A stretch of DNA of 64,000 nucleotides from Actinomyces sp. B33. Lineage in GTDB: Bacteria > Actinomycetota > Actinomycetes > Actinomycetales > Actinomycetaceae. Below the pieces are notes generated by a model. It had not been told where the DNA came from and ran no database searches. It saw only the letters and a list, made by a program, of their open reading frames with translations. The DNA lies in NCBI RefSeq assembly GCF_028437565.1, contig NZ_JAMRYR010000001.1, positions 248,001 to 312,000 of the forward strand, in the 5' to 3' direction. Shown in pieces: positions 1 through 7,792 of this stretch. The translations under genes and the position numbers were made by a program. The number at the start of each line of letters is the position of its first letter. The stretch's first letter is position 1.

Positions 1-1
1 T

Positions 2-265
2 CTCCTCCTGCCCCTGTGGACCTCTCTCAGCGGTCACGTCGTCACTCCCGGGGTCTCGACGATGACGCGGGTGTCCTTGGCGGCGCCGGTGGCGACGGCC
101 CTCGGCCTCACCCTCGTCACGGCGACGATCGGCATCTACTGGGCTCGTTCCCTCAGGAGCGCCGATCCGGCTCGGGACTGCGAGGATCAGGAGGCTCCCG
201 GTCCGGACGGCCCGGCCGCCGTGACCGATCCGTTAGCCGCCGATCCGCGGCCTGCCGGGCGCTGA
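2..265 (+). CDS. C-terminal end of an unidentified integral membrane protein (5' truncated by window)
   Basis: The reading frame is open from the left window edge and ends in TGA. The visible 87 residues begin with a hydrophobic stretch and contain a second strong hydrophobic segment (about residues 25-47, rich in A, L, V, T and G). A short polar, Pro/Asp-rich tail follows and probably lies in the cytoplasm. Reading on from the edge makes the internal ATG at 62 unlikely to be the true start. Family cannot be identified from this fragment. The next gene begins 58 nt downstream. Confidence 0.5.
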   Translation, partial: LLLPLWTSLSGHVVTPGVSTMTRVSLAAPVATALGLTLVTATIGIYWARSLRSADPARDCEDQEAPGPDGPAAVTDPLAADPRPAGR

Positions 266-323
266 TGCCGATTCTTCGCGCGAGTCTCGTTATCGTCTGA
301 AGCACCGATCACGAGGAGGACCC

Positions 324-1913
324 ATGTCCGAAGAGGAATTCGACGACCGCCCCACCGCACCGGACGAGACCGGCGACTTCATCGTCGACCCGGAGTTCTC
401 CTTCGACCCCGTGACCCCCGAGCCCGACGCCGGGGCCGCGGGCGAGCCCCCCGCGATCGGGGGCGGAGCGCCGACCGGCGCCGAGGACTCCCCATCAGCC
501 GTCGAGGACGGGTCCGGCGCCCCCGAGCCGCCGACCCCAGCAGAAGCCGGCCCCTCCGCCGTTCAAGGCCGGACGGACTCCGACAACCTCGACGAGGCTA
601 GCGACCAGGCCGGCGCGGAGAACCATGATGGGGCCGACGTCCGCATGCCCGACGATGCCGCCGAGTCGTCGGCTCCCCCCGCCGACGAGGGCCATCCCGA
701 CACCGGGGCCCCTGCGGCTGCCGAGCCGATCGCCAGCGCCTCGGCGAGCATGTGGGCCGCGGCGCGCGACCGCTCGGAGATCCTCACCGGCGAGGAGATC
801 GAGATGCCCGGCGAGATCGTCGACGAGGAGGACATCGTCGGCGAGGCCAGCCCCCTCGAGACCTCTCAGATCGAGCCCGTCGTCGTCGGCGCCCACACGA
901 CGACCATCCCCGTCGTCGCGCCGCCCAACGAGGCCGGGGCCGACGCCGTCGCCGATCCCGGGCCCGCCGCGTCCTCCGCGGACGAGGCCCCCGCGGACTT
1001 CCTCGCCAACCGCCTGTCGTCCGGGGAGGCCCCCGGCCCGGTCGGCGCCGCCGATGCGGCCCCCTCCCCCGAGGACGCGGATGAAGAACCCGTCCCCTCC
1101 CCCGAGGCCGGGCCCGGCGCCCCCGATCCCGCGGCCGCCGTCCCGGTGGCCGTCGTCTCGACGGCGGTCGACCCCATCGAGGACACGACGACCCGGCGCC
1201 GCTCCCTGATGACCGCGACCCCCTCGTCCGGCGAGCCCCAGCTCGAGGCCGCGTGGAAGCCCCGCTCGGACGCCTCCGAACGGCGGATCGTCCAGGAGAC
1301 CCCCGGGTCCCTCGACGACTCGATCTTCGAGGGGGCGACCGTCGTCGCCGAGGTCCCCTCCCGCGGCGGCGCCCACTGGGCGAGCCTGGCCTCCTTCCTC
1401 CTGCTCGTCCCGGTCGCCTGGTACCTCGCCGCCGACGCCGGCGCGCGCATGACCCTGGCCGAGGGCAACACCCTGGCGACGGGGGCCCTGAGCCCCGTCG
1501 GGCTCGGCGAGCTCGTCGCGGCCGCCGTCCTCGGGCTGGTCCTCGTCCTGCTCTCGCTGCGCTCGTCCCTGGGGCCGTGGGTCACGGGCGTCCTGGTGAC
1601 GCTCGCCGGCCTGCCGTGGCTCGTCGCCCCGGCGCACTGGGGCCGGCTCATCATCGACTACCTGCGCTCCGTGTCGAACGCGCACCCGGTGGGGGCTAAC
1701 CTCGTCCACCACGCGCAGGCGTCCGGCTACTCCGGCCGACTCCTCCTCCTGGGGCTCGCGCTCATCGCCCTGGGCGCCGTCTCCCACTCGGCGCGGCGCC
1801 GGGGCCGGGCGGAGGAGGCGCTGCGCGCCGAGGTCGAGAAGGTCAACCCCGCCGGCGCCTACTTCTCGGCGCGTCAGCGCCGCAAGGCCGCCAAGGCGGC
1901 CGCCCCGCGGTAG
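324..1913 (+). CDS. Acidic membrane protein with long disordered N-terminus and four TM segments
   Basis: 529 aa. The start ATG follows a clear GAGGAGG ribosome binding site. Residues 1-340 are very rich in Asp, Glu, Ala and Pro and look disordered. After that come four hydrophobic segments near residues 348-372, 390-415, 417-438 and 470-488, then a short Arg/Lys-rich cytoplasmic tail. The architecture, a long acidic tail anchored by a C-terminal four-helix membrane module, is common for uncharacterised actinobacterial envelope proteins. No catalytic motif is visible. It lies downstream of another membrane protein and upstream of crp. Function unknown. Confidence 0.7.
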   Translation: MSEEEFDDRPTAPDETGDFIVDPEFSFDPVTPEPDAGAAGEPPAIGGGAPTGAEDSPSAVEDGSGAPEPPTPAEAGPSAVQGRTDSDNLDEASDQAGAENHDGADVRMPDDAAESSAPPADEGHPDTGAPAAAEPIASASASMWAAARDRSEILTGEEIEMPGEIVDEEDIVGEASPLETSQIEPVVVGAHTTTIPVVAPPNEAGADAVADPGPAASSADEAPADFLANRLSSGEAPGPVGAADAAPSPEDADEEPVPSPEAGPGAPDPAAAVPVAVVSTAVDPIEDTTTRRRSLMTATPSSGEPQLEAAWKPRSDASERRIVQETPGSLDDSIFEGATVVAEVPSRGGAHWASLASFLLLVPVAWYLAADAGARMTLAEGNTLATGALSPVGLGELVAAAVLGLVLVLLSLRSSLGPWVTGVLVTLAGLPWLVAPAHWGRLIIDYLRSVSNAHPVGANLVHHAQASGYSGRLLLLGLALIALGAVSHSARRRGRAEEALRAEVEKVNPAGAYFSARQRRKAAKAAAPR

Positions 1914-2049
1914 GCCCGCCCTCCCCGAGCCGCCTCCCGGCGCCGCCGCGCCACTCCCCCCCCGGCCCAGATCGACCCGATCCTGGAGTCCGGGGGACGG
2001 GCGTTCGGCGGCTTTTCGCCGGACGATCGCGAATTCACGGCGATCAGGG

Positions 2050-2055
2050 CATAAT
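2050..2055 (+). promoter_or_regulatory. Possible -10 box upstream of crp-like gene
   Basis: CATAAT lies in the 247-nt gap ahead of the Crp-family gene and would give a 5' UTR of about 100 nt. No convincing -35 is visible 16-18 nt upstream, so support is weak. Confidence 0.25.
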
Positions 2056-2160
2056 GTGTGTGACGAGGGGAACTTTCGGGCCCGATGAGGGCCGGTCCCC
2101 GCAAGGACATCCATCGCCCGACGCGATTCGACGGGCATGATCAGAACGGAGCCCACCCAG

Positions 2161-2844
2161 ATGATCAGCGACGGAAACTTCATCGGCCAGGTCCCGCTGT
2201 TCGGCGGTCTGGACGAGGCCCAGCAGCTCTCCCTCCAGCAGAAGATGGGGCAGACGACACTGCGCCGCGGGGAGGTCCTCTTCGACGAGGGCGACCTGGG
2301 CGACCGTCTCTACATCGTCACCGAGGGCAAGGTGAAGCTCGGTCACACGTCGAACGACGGCAGGGAGTCCCTCCTCGCCGTCCTCGGCCCCGGCGAACTC
2401 ATCGGCGAACTCACCCTCTTCGATCCGGGGCCCCGGTCGACGACCGCCACCGCGGTCTCCCCGGCCTCGCTGCTGCACCTCGAGCACGAGGACCTCATGG
2501 AGATCCTCGACACCAACCCGGCGCTCGCCAAGCACATGCTCCGCGCCCTCGCCCAGCGTCTGCGCCGCACGAACGAGTCCCTGTCCGACCTCGTGTTCTC
2601 CGACGTCCCCGGTCGCGTCGCCAAGGCCCTCCTCGACCTCGCCGACCGTTTCGGCACAGCCACCGACAAGGGCGTCCACGTCCCCCACGACCTCACCCAG
2701 GAGGAGCTCGCCCAGCTCGTCGGCGCCTCCCGCGAGACCGTCAACAAGTCCCTCGCGGACTTCGTGTCGCGCGGATGGATCCGGCTCGAGGGACGAGCCG
2801 TCACGCTCCTCGACGTCGATCGCCTCGCGCGCCGCGCCCGCTGA
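2161..2844 (+). CDS. crp: Crp/Fnr-family transcriptional regulator
   Basis: 227 aa. An N-terminal cyclic-nucleotide-binding beta-roll spans about residues 10-125, with a PGELIGELTLF phosphate-binding-cassette-like segment followed by RSTTATA. A C-terminal Crp-type winged helix-turn-helix (TQEELAQLVGASRETVNKSL) starts near residue 179. It resembles the actinobacterial Crp/GlxR group of global cAMP-responsive regulators. I chose ATG 2161 because GGAG sits 9 nt upstream; an in-frame ATG at 2137 has no recognisable ribosome binding site. Neighbours (DUF4177, WhiB, PBP, phosphoesterase) reproduce the M. tuberculosis crp region. The ligand is inferred from family. Confidence 0.9.
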   Translation: MISDGNFIGQVPLFGGLDEAQQLSLQQKMGQTTLRRGEVLFDEGDLGDRLYIVTEGKVKLGHTSNDGRESLLAVLGPGELIGELTLFDPGPRSTTATAVSPASLLHLEHEDLMEILDTNPALAKHMLRALAQRLRRTNESLSDLVFSDVPGRVAKALLDLADRFGTATDKGVHVPHDLTQEELAQLVGASRETVNKSLADFVSRGWIRLEGRAVTLLDVDRLARRAR

Positions 2845-2871
2845 GACGCGGACGCCTCCGCCAGACGACAC

Positions 2872-2908
2872 GACGGCGGCCCGGACCACGATGGTCCGGG
2901 CCGCCGTC
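2872..2908. terminator. Perfect inverted repeat between convergent genes
   Basis: A hairpin with 17-bp perfect arms (left arm begins GACGGCGGCCCGG) and a 3-nt loop lies between the convergent crp-like and DUF4177 genes. There is no U-run, as is usual for GC-rich actinobacteria. It probably acts in both directions. Confidence 0.75.
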
Positions 2909-2929
2909 GCGTCCGGGGCATCCGAGCGC

Positions 2930-3091
2930 TCAACCCCCGATCGGCCGTTTGAGATAGGCGACGAGATTCTCCGAGCCCGTCGGACCGGGGATCACCTGGA
3001 CGAGCTCCCACCCGTCAGCGCCCCACTGGTCGAGGATGGCCTTCGTCGCGTGCGTCAGCAGCGGAATGGTCGCGTATTCCCACGTCGTCAT
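2930..3091 (-). CDS. DUF4177-type small protein
   Basis: A 53-aa protein. It begins MTTWEYATIPLL, continues through GADGWELVQVIPGP, and ends ENLVAYLKRP. These are the hallmarks of the DUF4177 family: an N-terminal WEY, a central GxxGWELV and a terminal aYLKRP. AGGA lies 9 nt upstream of the ATG. It is transcribed away from ponA and converges on crp, with the WhiB gene upstream on the same strand. DUF4177 proteins are widespread tiny cytoplasmic proteins of unknown function, often next to whiB in actinobacteria. Confidence 0.85.
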   Translation of the reverse strand: MTTWEYATIPLLTHATKAILDQWGADGWELVQVIPGPTGSENLVAYLKRPIGG

Positions 3092-3190
3092 GGTGACATC
3101 CTACGGTCGCCGCGCACGCGTGTCCCCGCCTCGTGCGTCACAGGAGGGCCCGCCGCACGCGCCCCCTCCCCCATCCCCGGCGACCCAGGG

Positions 3191-3526
3191 TCATCCGCGG
3201 ACGTGAGCGAGGACCCTGGGGACCTTCGGCGAGCGGATCTCGACCGCCAGGGGGTCGTCGGAGGACTCCAACCACGCGCGCCAATCCTCCACATGCGCGT
3301 AATGGCGGAGCATCGCGCGGCGCTCCCGCTCGGTCAGCCCTCCCCACACGCCGAAATTCGCCTCCGACTCCAGCGCGTCGGCCAGGCACTCGAGACGGAC
3401 CTCGCATTGAAGGCAGCGCAGCCTGACCTGACGCTGAGTCGCCCCCTGGACGAAAAGGGCATCGGGCTCGTAAGCCGCGCACAGGGCCTTGGCGACCCAA
3501 CTCTGATCGTCATCGGGAGAGGTCAT
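3191..3526 (-). CDS. WhiB-family iron-sulfur transcriptional regulator (WhiB4-like by synteny)
   Basis: 111 aa. Four cysteines at 16, 38, 41 and 47 (C-X21-C-X2-C-X5-C) are the ligands of the WhiB 4Fe-4S cluster. The family signature GVWGGLTERERR follows, then a C-terminal tail for DNA or sigma-factor contact. AAGGAG precedes the ATG. It is divergent from the class A PBP gene, as whiB4 is from ponA2 in M. tuberculosis. This supports a redox-sensing WhiB4-type role, but assignment within the WhiB family is by position only. Confidence 0.92.
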   Translation of the reverse strand: MTSPDDDQSWVAKALCAAYEPDALFVQGATQRQVRLRCLQCEVRLECLADALESEANFGVWGGLTERERRAMLRHYAHVEDWRAWLESSDDPLAVEIRSPKVPRVLAHVRG

Positions 3527-3657
3527 GGGATGGACTCCTTCAGCTCAACATCGAGCAATCACTGTGACCATACACACACCATGGGGGGAAGACAAACCGT
3601 CGTCGGCCGACACCGGCCATCCACGCGCCGCCCCGCCCCGTCCGCCCCTCGGGCACG

Positions 3658-3663
3658 TATCCT
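3658..3663 (+). promoter_or_regulatory. -10 box placing ponA transcript start at the ATG (leaderless)
   Basis: TATCCT ends 7 nt before the ponA ATG, so transcription would begin at or next to the start codon. No SD is present at a useful distance. No clear -35 is visible. Confidence 0.45.
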
Positions 3664-3670
3664 TAGGGTC

Positions 3671-5845
3671 ATGTCCTCGTCGCATTCGCGCTACATGCGC
3701 CCGGCTCAGCTCGTCGCGCTCCTGCTCGCGTTCCTCTCGGTCGCGACCCTCATGGGCGTCGTCGGAGCGGGCATGCTGATCCCGGTCGCCGGCCCCGCCG
3801 CCCTGACCGCCAAGGCCGCGCCCTCGATCTTCGACGAGCTGCCCGACAACATGCAGGTCGTCGAGCCCGCCGAGGAATCCCACATGCTCGACAGCACCGG
3901 CGCCGTCATCGCCCGCTTCTACGACAAGCAGCGCATCGTCGTCCCCGCGTCGAACATCGCCGACGTCATGAAATCCGCGATCGTCGCCATCGAGGACAAG
4001 CGCTTCTACGAGCACCACGGCGTCGACCCCACCGGCATCGCCCGCGCCGCCCTCAACAACCTCGGCGGATCGGGCACCCAGGGCGCGTCGACGATCACCC
4101 AGCAGTACGTGCGCAACACCCTCCAGGAGCGCGGCTACCTCGAGGGGGACGCCGACCAGGTCGCCGCCGCCACCGAGCAGACCAAGGAGCGCAAGCTCCG
4201 CGAGATCAAGTACGCGCTCGCCCTCGAGCAGAAGATGTCGAAGGAGGACATCCTCACCGGGTACCTCAACATCGCCCCCTTCGGCCCCATCACCTACGGC
4301 GTCGAAGCCGCCTCCCAGCGCTACTTCTCCAAATCCGCCTCCGAGCTCGACTACCTCGACGCCGCCCTCCTCGCCGGCCTCGTCCAGTCCCCCGTCGAAT
4401 ACGACCCCCTCTCCTACCCCGAGGCCGCCCAGGAACGGCGCGACACCGTCCTGCAGGTCATGCTCGACCAGGCCGTCATCACCCCGGAGGAGTATCAGGC
4501 CGGCGTCGACACCCCCGTCGACGCGATGCTCTCCCCGACCAACGCCTCTCAGGGGTGCTCCGGCGCGGACTCGGCGGTCGCCTACTTCTGCGACTACGTC
4601 CTCGGCCAGTTCCTCGCCGACCCCGCGTTCGGCGAGACCGAGGCCGAGCGCGAGCACTTCCTCAAGACGGGCGGCCTGACGATCCGCACCACCCTCGACC
4701 CGAACAAGCAGGGCCACGCCTTCAACGCCCTGACCGGCGCGATCCCCGTCGACGACCCCTCCGACGTCGACGACGCCCTCGTGTCCGTCGAGCCCGCGAC
4801 CGGCAACATCGTCGCCATGGCGCAGAACACCGTCTACGGCGTCGAGGACGGCCAGACGATGAGCAACTACGCGGCCGACGGGTCGTTCCAGGTCGGATCG
4901 ACGTTCAAGGTGTTCACCCTGATCCAATGGTTCAAGGAGGGCCATACCGCCTACCAGTCCGTCGGATCGAAGAACCGCGACTACGGGTCGGCGGCGTTCA
5001 CCTGCGACGGGGCCCCGATCTACACCGACCCCTACCGGGTCAACGACCTCGCCGGCAAGGACGGCCCGATGAGCGTCCTCAAGGCCACCGGCCTGTCGGT
5101 CAATCAGGCGTTCGTCAACATGGCCAGCCGCGTCGACTTCTGCCAGATCTTCCAGACCGCCTACGACTTCGGCATCACCGAGAACGGCGAGGTCCCCGAG
5201 GCCTTCCCCGCCAACGTCATCGGGTCGTCGTCGGCCTCCCCCCTGGAGATGGCGACCGCTTTCGCGACCCTGGCCAACCACGGGCGGATGTGCATGCCGA
5301 ACTCGATGACGACCGTCACCGACCGCGACGAGGTCACGCTCAAGGAGTACCAGCCGGACTGCCACGAGGTCGTCTCCGCCGAGGTCGCGGACAAGACGGC
5401 GACGCTCCTGTCCCAGTCGGCCTCCCAGTACTACCGGTCGACCCGCCTGGCCGAGGGACGCCCCTTCGCCGCGAAGTCGGGGACGACGGACTCGAACTCG
5501 AACACGTGGCTCACCGGCTTCACCCCGTCGCTGGCGACCTCCGCGTGGGTCGGGCACGCGGCGGCCTCGACGACGCCGGTCAACAACGTCGTCATCAACG
5601 GCGTCTTCCACTCGGCGATCTACGGCGAGACCTTCGTCGGCCAGAACATCTGGGCGCCGTACATGTCGGCGGCCCTCGCGGGGACGCCGGTCGAGGCGAT
5701 GCCGCAGGCCAATATCGGCACTCCGGTGGCCCTGCCCCAGCCAGAGCCCGCCGAGGCGTCGGAGGAGCAACCGCAGTCGGCCGCTGCCGCGGGGGGCGGC
5801 GCCGAGGCCGCTCAGACCGCCGAGGGCACGGAAGAGGAGGAGTAA
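3671..5845 (+). CDS. ponA2: Class A penicillin-binding protein (PonA2-like bifunctional transglycosylase/transpeptidase)
   Basis: 724 aa. Builds peptidoglycan outside the membrane by polymerising lipid II and cross-linking stem peptides. A signal-anchor TM spans about residues 12-34. The GT51 glycosyltransferase domain spans about 90-270, with the catalytic Glu at about 108 in EDKRFYEHHGVD and the downstream STITQQYVRN motif. The transpeptidase domain has STFK (active Ser410), SVN (476-478) and KSGT (602-605). The C-terminus is a low-complexity Pro/Glu/Ala tail. The open frame extends upstream to 2891, but that part is antisense to whiB and DUF4177, so ATG 3671 is preferred. It is followed 5 nt later by a phosphoesterase gene. 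Confidence 0.93.
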   Translation: MSSSHSRYMRPAQLVALLLAFLSVATLMGVVGAGMLIPVAGPAALTAKAAPSIFDELPDNMQVVEPAEESHMLDSTGAVIARFYDKQRIVVPASNIADVMKSAIVAIEDKRFYEHHGVDPTGIARAALNNLGGSGTQGASTITQQYVRNTLQERGYLEGDADQVAAATEQTKERKLREIKYALALEQKMSKEDILTGYLNIAPFGPITYGVEAASQRYFSKSASELDYLDAALLAGLVQSPVEYDPLSYPEAAQERRDTVLQVMLDQAVITPEEYQAGVDTPVDAMLSPTNASQGCSGADSAVAYFCDYVLGQFLADPAFGETEAEREHFLKTGGLTIRTTLDPNKQGHAFNALTGAIPVDDPSDVDDALVSVEPATGNIVAMAQNTVYGVEDGQTMSNYAADGSFQVGSTFKVFTLIQWFKEGHTAYQSVGSKNRDYGSAAFTCDGAPIYTDPYRVNDLAGKDGPMSVLKATGLSVNQAFVNMASRVDFCQIFQTAYDFGITENGEVPEAFPANVIGSSSASPLEMATAFATLANHGRMCMPNSMTTVTDRDEVTLKEYQPDCHEVVSAEVADKTATLLSQSASQYYRSTRLAEGRPFAAKSGTTDSNSNTWLTGFTPSLATSAWVGHAAASTTPVNNVVINGVFHSAIYGETFVGQNIWAPYMSAALAGTPVEAMPQANIGTPVALPQPEPAEASEEQPQSAAAAGGGAEAAQTAEGTEEEE

Positions 5846-5850
5846 GCGGC

Positions 5851-6837
5851 ATGGGTCCTCGAACGCGCCTCCTGTCCCTGGCCGATCAGCCGTCGCTGGC
5901 GCCGCGCCGCCTGATCGCGGCCGGACGGGCGGCCGGGATCGTCGCGGGGGCGACGGCGCTCATGGGGGCCTCGGCCCTCGCGTGGGGGGCGGTCGAGCGG
6001 CGATGGCCGACGCTGCGCCGCTACGAGATCCTCCTGCCCGCCGAGCGGGGCGTCGGGGACCTGACGATCCTCCACCTGGCGGACCTCCATCTCTTCCCCG
6101 GCCAGGAGTTCCTCATCGACTTCCTCGAGGATGTGGCGGCCTCGGAGTCCTTCGACCTGGTGGTCGCCACGGGCGACAATTTCGGCTCCGCCGACGGACT
6201 CGACCTGGTCCGCCGCGCGTTCGCGCCGTTCCTGGGGGCTCCGGGCGCGTTCGTCCTGGGGTCGAACGACTACTACTCGCCGCTGCGCAAGAACTGGGGG
6301 GCGTATCTGACGGGCCGCCACAAGACCCCCAACCGGACGGTGCCGGACCTGCCCTGGTCGGAGATGACCCGGATGATGCGCGATGCCGGCTGGATCGACC
6401 TGTCGAACCGGTCGGAGGATCTGGCGGTCGGCGCGGCGGGCGGATCGGTGACGATCAGCCTGACGGGCACCGACGACGCGCACATCCGACGCGATCGGAT
6501 CGCGCCGGTCGCCCCGGCCTGGGCCGATCCCTTCGCGTTGCGCCTGGGGGTGACGCACGCCCCGTACCGGCGGGTCATCGACTCCTTCACCGAGTCGGGG
6601 GCGGACCTGATCCTCGCGGGCCACACGCACGGCGGGCAGATCGGGGTGCCGGTGTTCGGCGCTCTGGTGACGAATTGCGATCTTCCGCGACGCTACGCCA
6701 AGGGCCTGCACCGTTGGCGCTCGGCGGAGGGGCGGTCGTGGCTGCACGTGTCGGCGGGCCTGGGGACGTCGCCGTACGCGCGCGTGCGGATCGCGACGAG
6801 GCCCGAGGCCTCCCTGATCCGGGTGCGGTCGGCCTGA
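5851..6837 (+). CDS. Membrane-anchored metallophosphoesterase
   Basis: 328 aa. Calcineurin-like phosphoesterase with the expected metal-binding blocks: D78-x-H80 in LADLHLF, GDN at 108-110, GSND, and the C-terminal H in VTHAP plus AGHTHGGQ. A hydrophobic segment near residues 25-50 suggests an N-terminal membrane anchor. It starts 5 nt after ponA and is almost certainly co-transcribed, matching the M. tuberculosis ponA2-Rv3683 pair. This suggests an envelope role such as dephosphorylating a lipid or wall precursor. The substrate is unknown. Confidence 0.9.
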   Translation: MGPRTRLLSLADQPSLAPRRLIAAGRAAGIVAGATALMGASALAWGAVERRWPTLRRYEILLPAERGVGDLTILHLADLHLFPGQEFLIDFLEDVAASESFDLVVATGDNFGSADGLDLVRRAFAPFLGAPGAFVLGSNDYYSPLRKNWGAYLTGRHKTPNRTVPDLPWSEMTRMMRDAGWIDLSNRSEDLAVGAAGGSVTISLTGTDDAHIRRDRIAPVAPAWADPFALRLGVTHAPYRRVIDSFTESGADLILAGHTHGGQIGVPVFGALVTNCDLPRRYAKGLHRWRSAEGRSWLHVSAGLGTSPYARVRIATRPEASLIRVRSA

Positions 6838-6900
6838 AGCGCCGGTCGAGGGCGATCCCCCGATCGGCGGGGCGGGGATCGTTGGCCGTCGGGCGCGGTT

Positions 6901-6929
6901 TTGTCGGCGGGGGGCCGCCTCTGTATACT
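6901..6929 (+). promoter_or_regulatory. Promoter of tRNA-Pro
   Basis: TTGTCG (6901-6906), a 17-nt spacer and TATACT (6924-6929) precede the tRNA. The predicted start lies about 4 nt before the mature 5' end. Confidence 0.7.
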
Positions 6930-6939
6930 CGAACGGTCA

Positions 6940-7013
<74 letters not shown>

Positions 7014-7020
7014 CTCCGTG

Positions 7021-7060
7021 AACCCCGGGGCGCCGCAGATGCGGCGCCCCGGGGTTCTTT
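7021..7060 (+). terminator. Intrinsic terminator of tRNA-Pro
   Basis: Perfect 16-bp arms (left arm begins AACCCCGGGGCG), 4-nt loop AGAT, followed by CTTT. One of the strongest hairpins in the window. Confidence 0.9.
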
Positions 7061-7179
7061 ATGCATCAGTCATGAGTACGTGAGAAGTCCTCTTCCACGA
7101 CAAGGATCGATCTGTACACGCTCACGTGCTCCGAGCCGTGAAGAAGCGGCTTTCGAGAATGGGCCATCGCACGAGGCTC

Positions 7180-7209
7180 TTGACCGACATTATTTTCGTC
7201 ATACGATAT
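7180..7209 (+). promoter_or_regulatory. Toxin-antitoxin promoter with overlapping inverted repeat
   Basis: TTGACC (7180-7185), a 16-nt spacer and TACGAT (7202-7207), ending 6 nt before the antitoxin ATG, so the mRNA is probably leaderless. TCGT-CAT-ACGA, the core of an imperfect palindrome, overlaps the -10. It is a plausible operator for autorepression by the ribbon-helix-helix antitoxin. The region is clearly less GC-rich than its surroundings. Confidence 0.55.
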
Positions 7210-7213
7210 TCGC

Positions 7214-7477
7214 ATGAGTACCGATGAGACGATCAACGGCAAGCCGGTCACCGAAGAACAAATCCAAGCATGGGCCGACGAGGCCGAAAGTGGATACGAC
7301 TACGCCGCGCTGAAGAAGCGAGGCAAGGGTCGTCCCGGACGCGGGGCAGCAGCTTCGCACGTGATCGCTCTGCGTCTCACCGAAGAGGAGATCCAGGCCC
7401 TTGACTCTCGAGCGAAAGAAGAAGGAACCACGCGCTCCGACGTTATCCGCAAGGCGCTCCAACTGGTTCCAGCATGA
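7214..7477 (+). CDS. Ribbon-helix-helix (CopG-like) antitoxin
   Basis: 87 aa. The C-terminal half (VIALRLTEEEIQALDSRAKE then TTRSDVIRKAL) is a typical ribbon-helix-helix DNA-binding unit. The N-terminal half is polar and acidic and would contact the toxin, followed by a basic Lys/Arg/Gly linker. The stop codon overlaps the next gene's ATG (ATGA), typical of translationally coupled toxin-antitoxin pairs. By family it should bind its own promoter and neutralise the downstream protein. Pairing is inferred from layout. Confidence 0.75.
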   Translation: MSTDETINGKPVTEEQIQAWADEAESGYDYAALKKRGKGRPGRGAAASHVIALRLTEEEIQALDSRAKEEGTTRSDVIRKALQLVPA

Positions 7478-7713
7478 AGATCAACCCCTCCGCACGCACA
7501 CACGGGATCGAAGGCGACGACATACTCTATGCCGCCGAATGGGCGCTCTGGATCGAAGACCTCGACGAAGACACCCCATCACGTCAACTGAGAATCGGAT
7601 TCGACACGAAAGGACGACTACTCGAACTGGCTGTCCTCGTCTTCGACAGCGGAAACGAACTGGTCATCCACGCAATGAAAGCCCGACCAGGAGCCATCGA
7701 CCTCCTCCCTTAG
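7474..7713 (+). CDS. Small BrnT-like toxin candidate
   Basis: 79 aa. The pattern THGIEGDDILYAAEW, then RQLRIGFDTKGRLLELAV, then a terminal VIHAMKAR resembles the BrnT/COG2929 ribonuclease-toxin fold, in which a His/Arg-containing beta sheet cleaves RNA. It starts inside the antitoxin stop codon (4-bp overlap). It lies between tRNA-Pro and pdxK with lower GC than neighbours, consistent with horizontal acquisition. Similarity is judged by eye, so the toxin class is tentative. Confidence 0.6.
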   Translation: MKINPSARTHGIEGDDILYAAEWALWIEDLDEDTPSRQLRIGFDTKGRLLELAVLVFDSGNELVIHAMKARPGAIDLLP

Positions 7714-7792
7714 AAGACCGCCTCTCAGAAGAAACTGAGATCCCACCCACGTCGAGTGGAATTATCCGCCGATCGGGGGCACCCTAGGCCCC

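Noticed and set aside
495-2183. Long minus-strand open frame (562 aa) opposite the acidic membrane protein
   Set aside because: Shadow frame produced by high GC; Arg/Gly-rich translation, no SD, no family.
3545-5770. 741-aa minus-strand open frame opposite ponA2
   Set aside because: Antisense to a clear class A PBP; low-complexity Gly/Val/Asp translation.
7066-7251. 61-aa minus frame over the toxin-antitoxin promoter
   Set aside because: Overlaps promoter and antitoxin start, no SD, no family resemblance.
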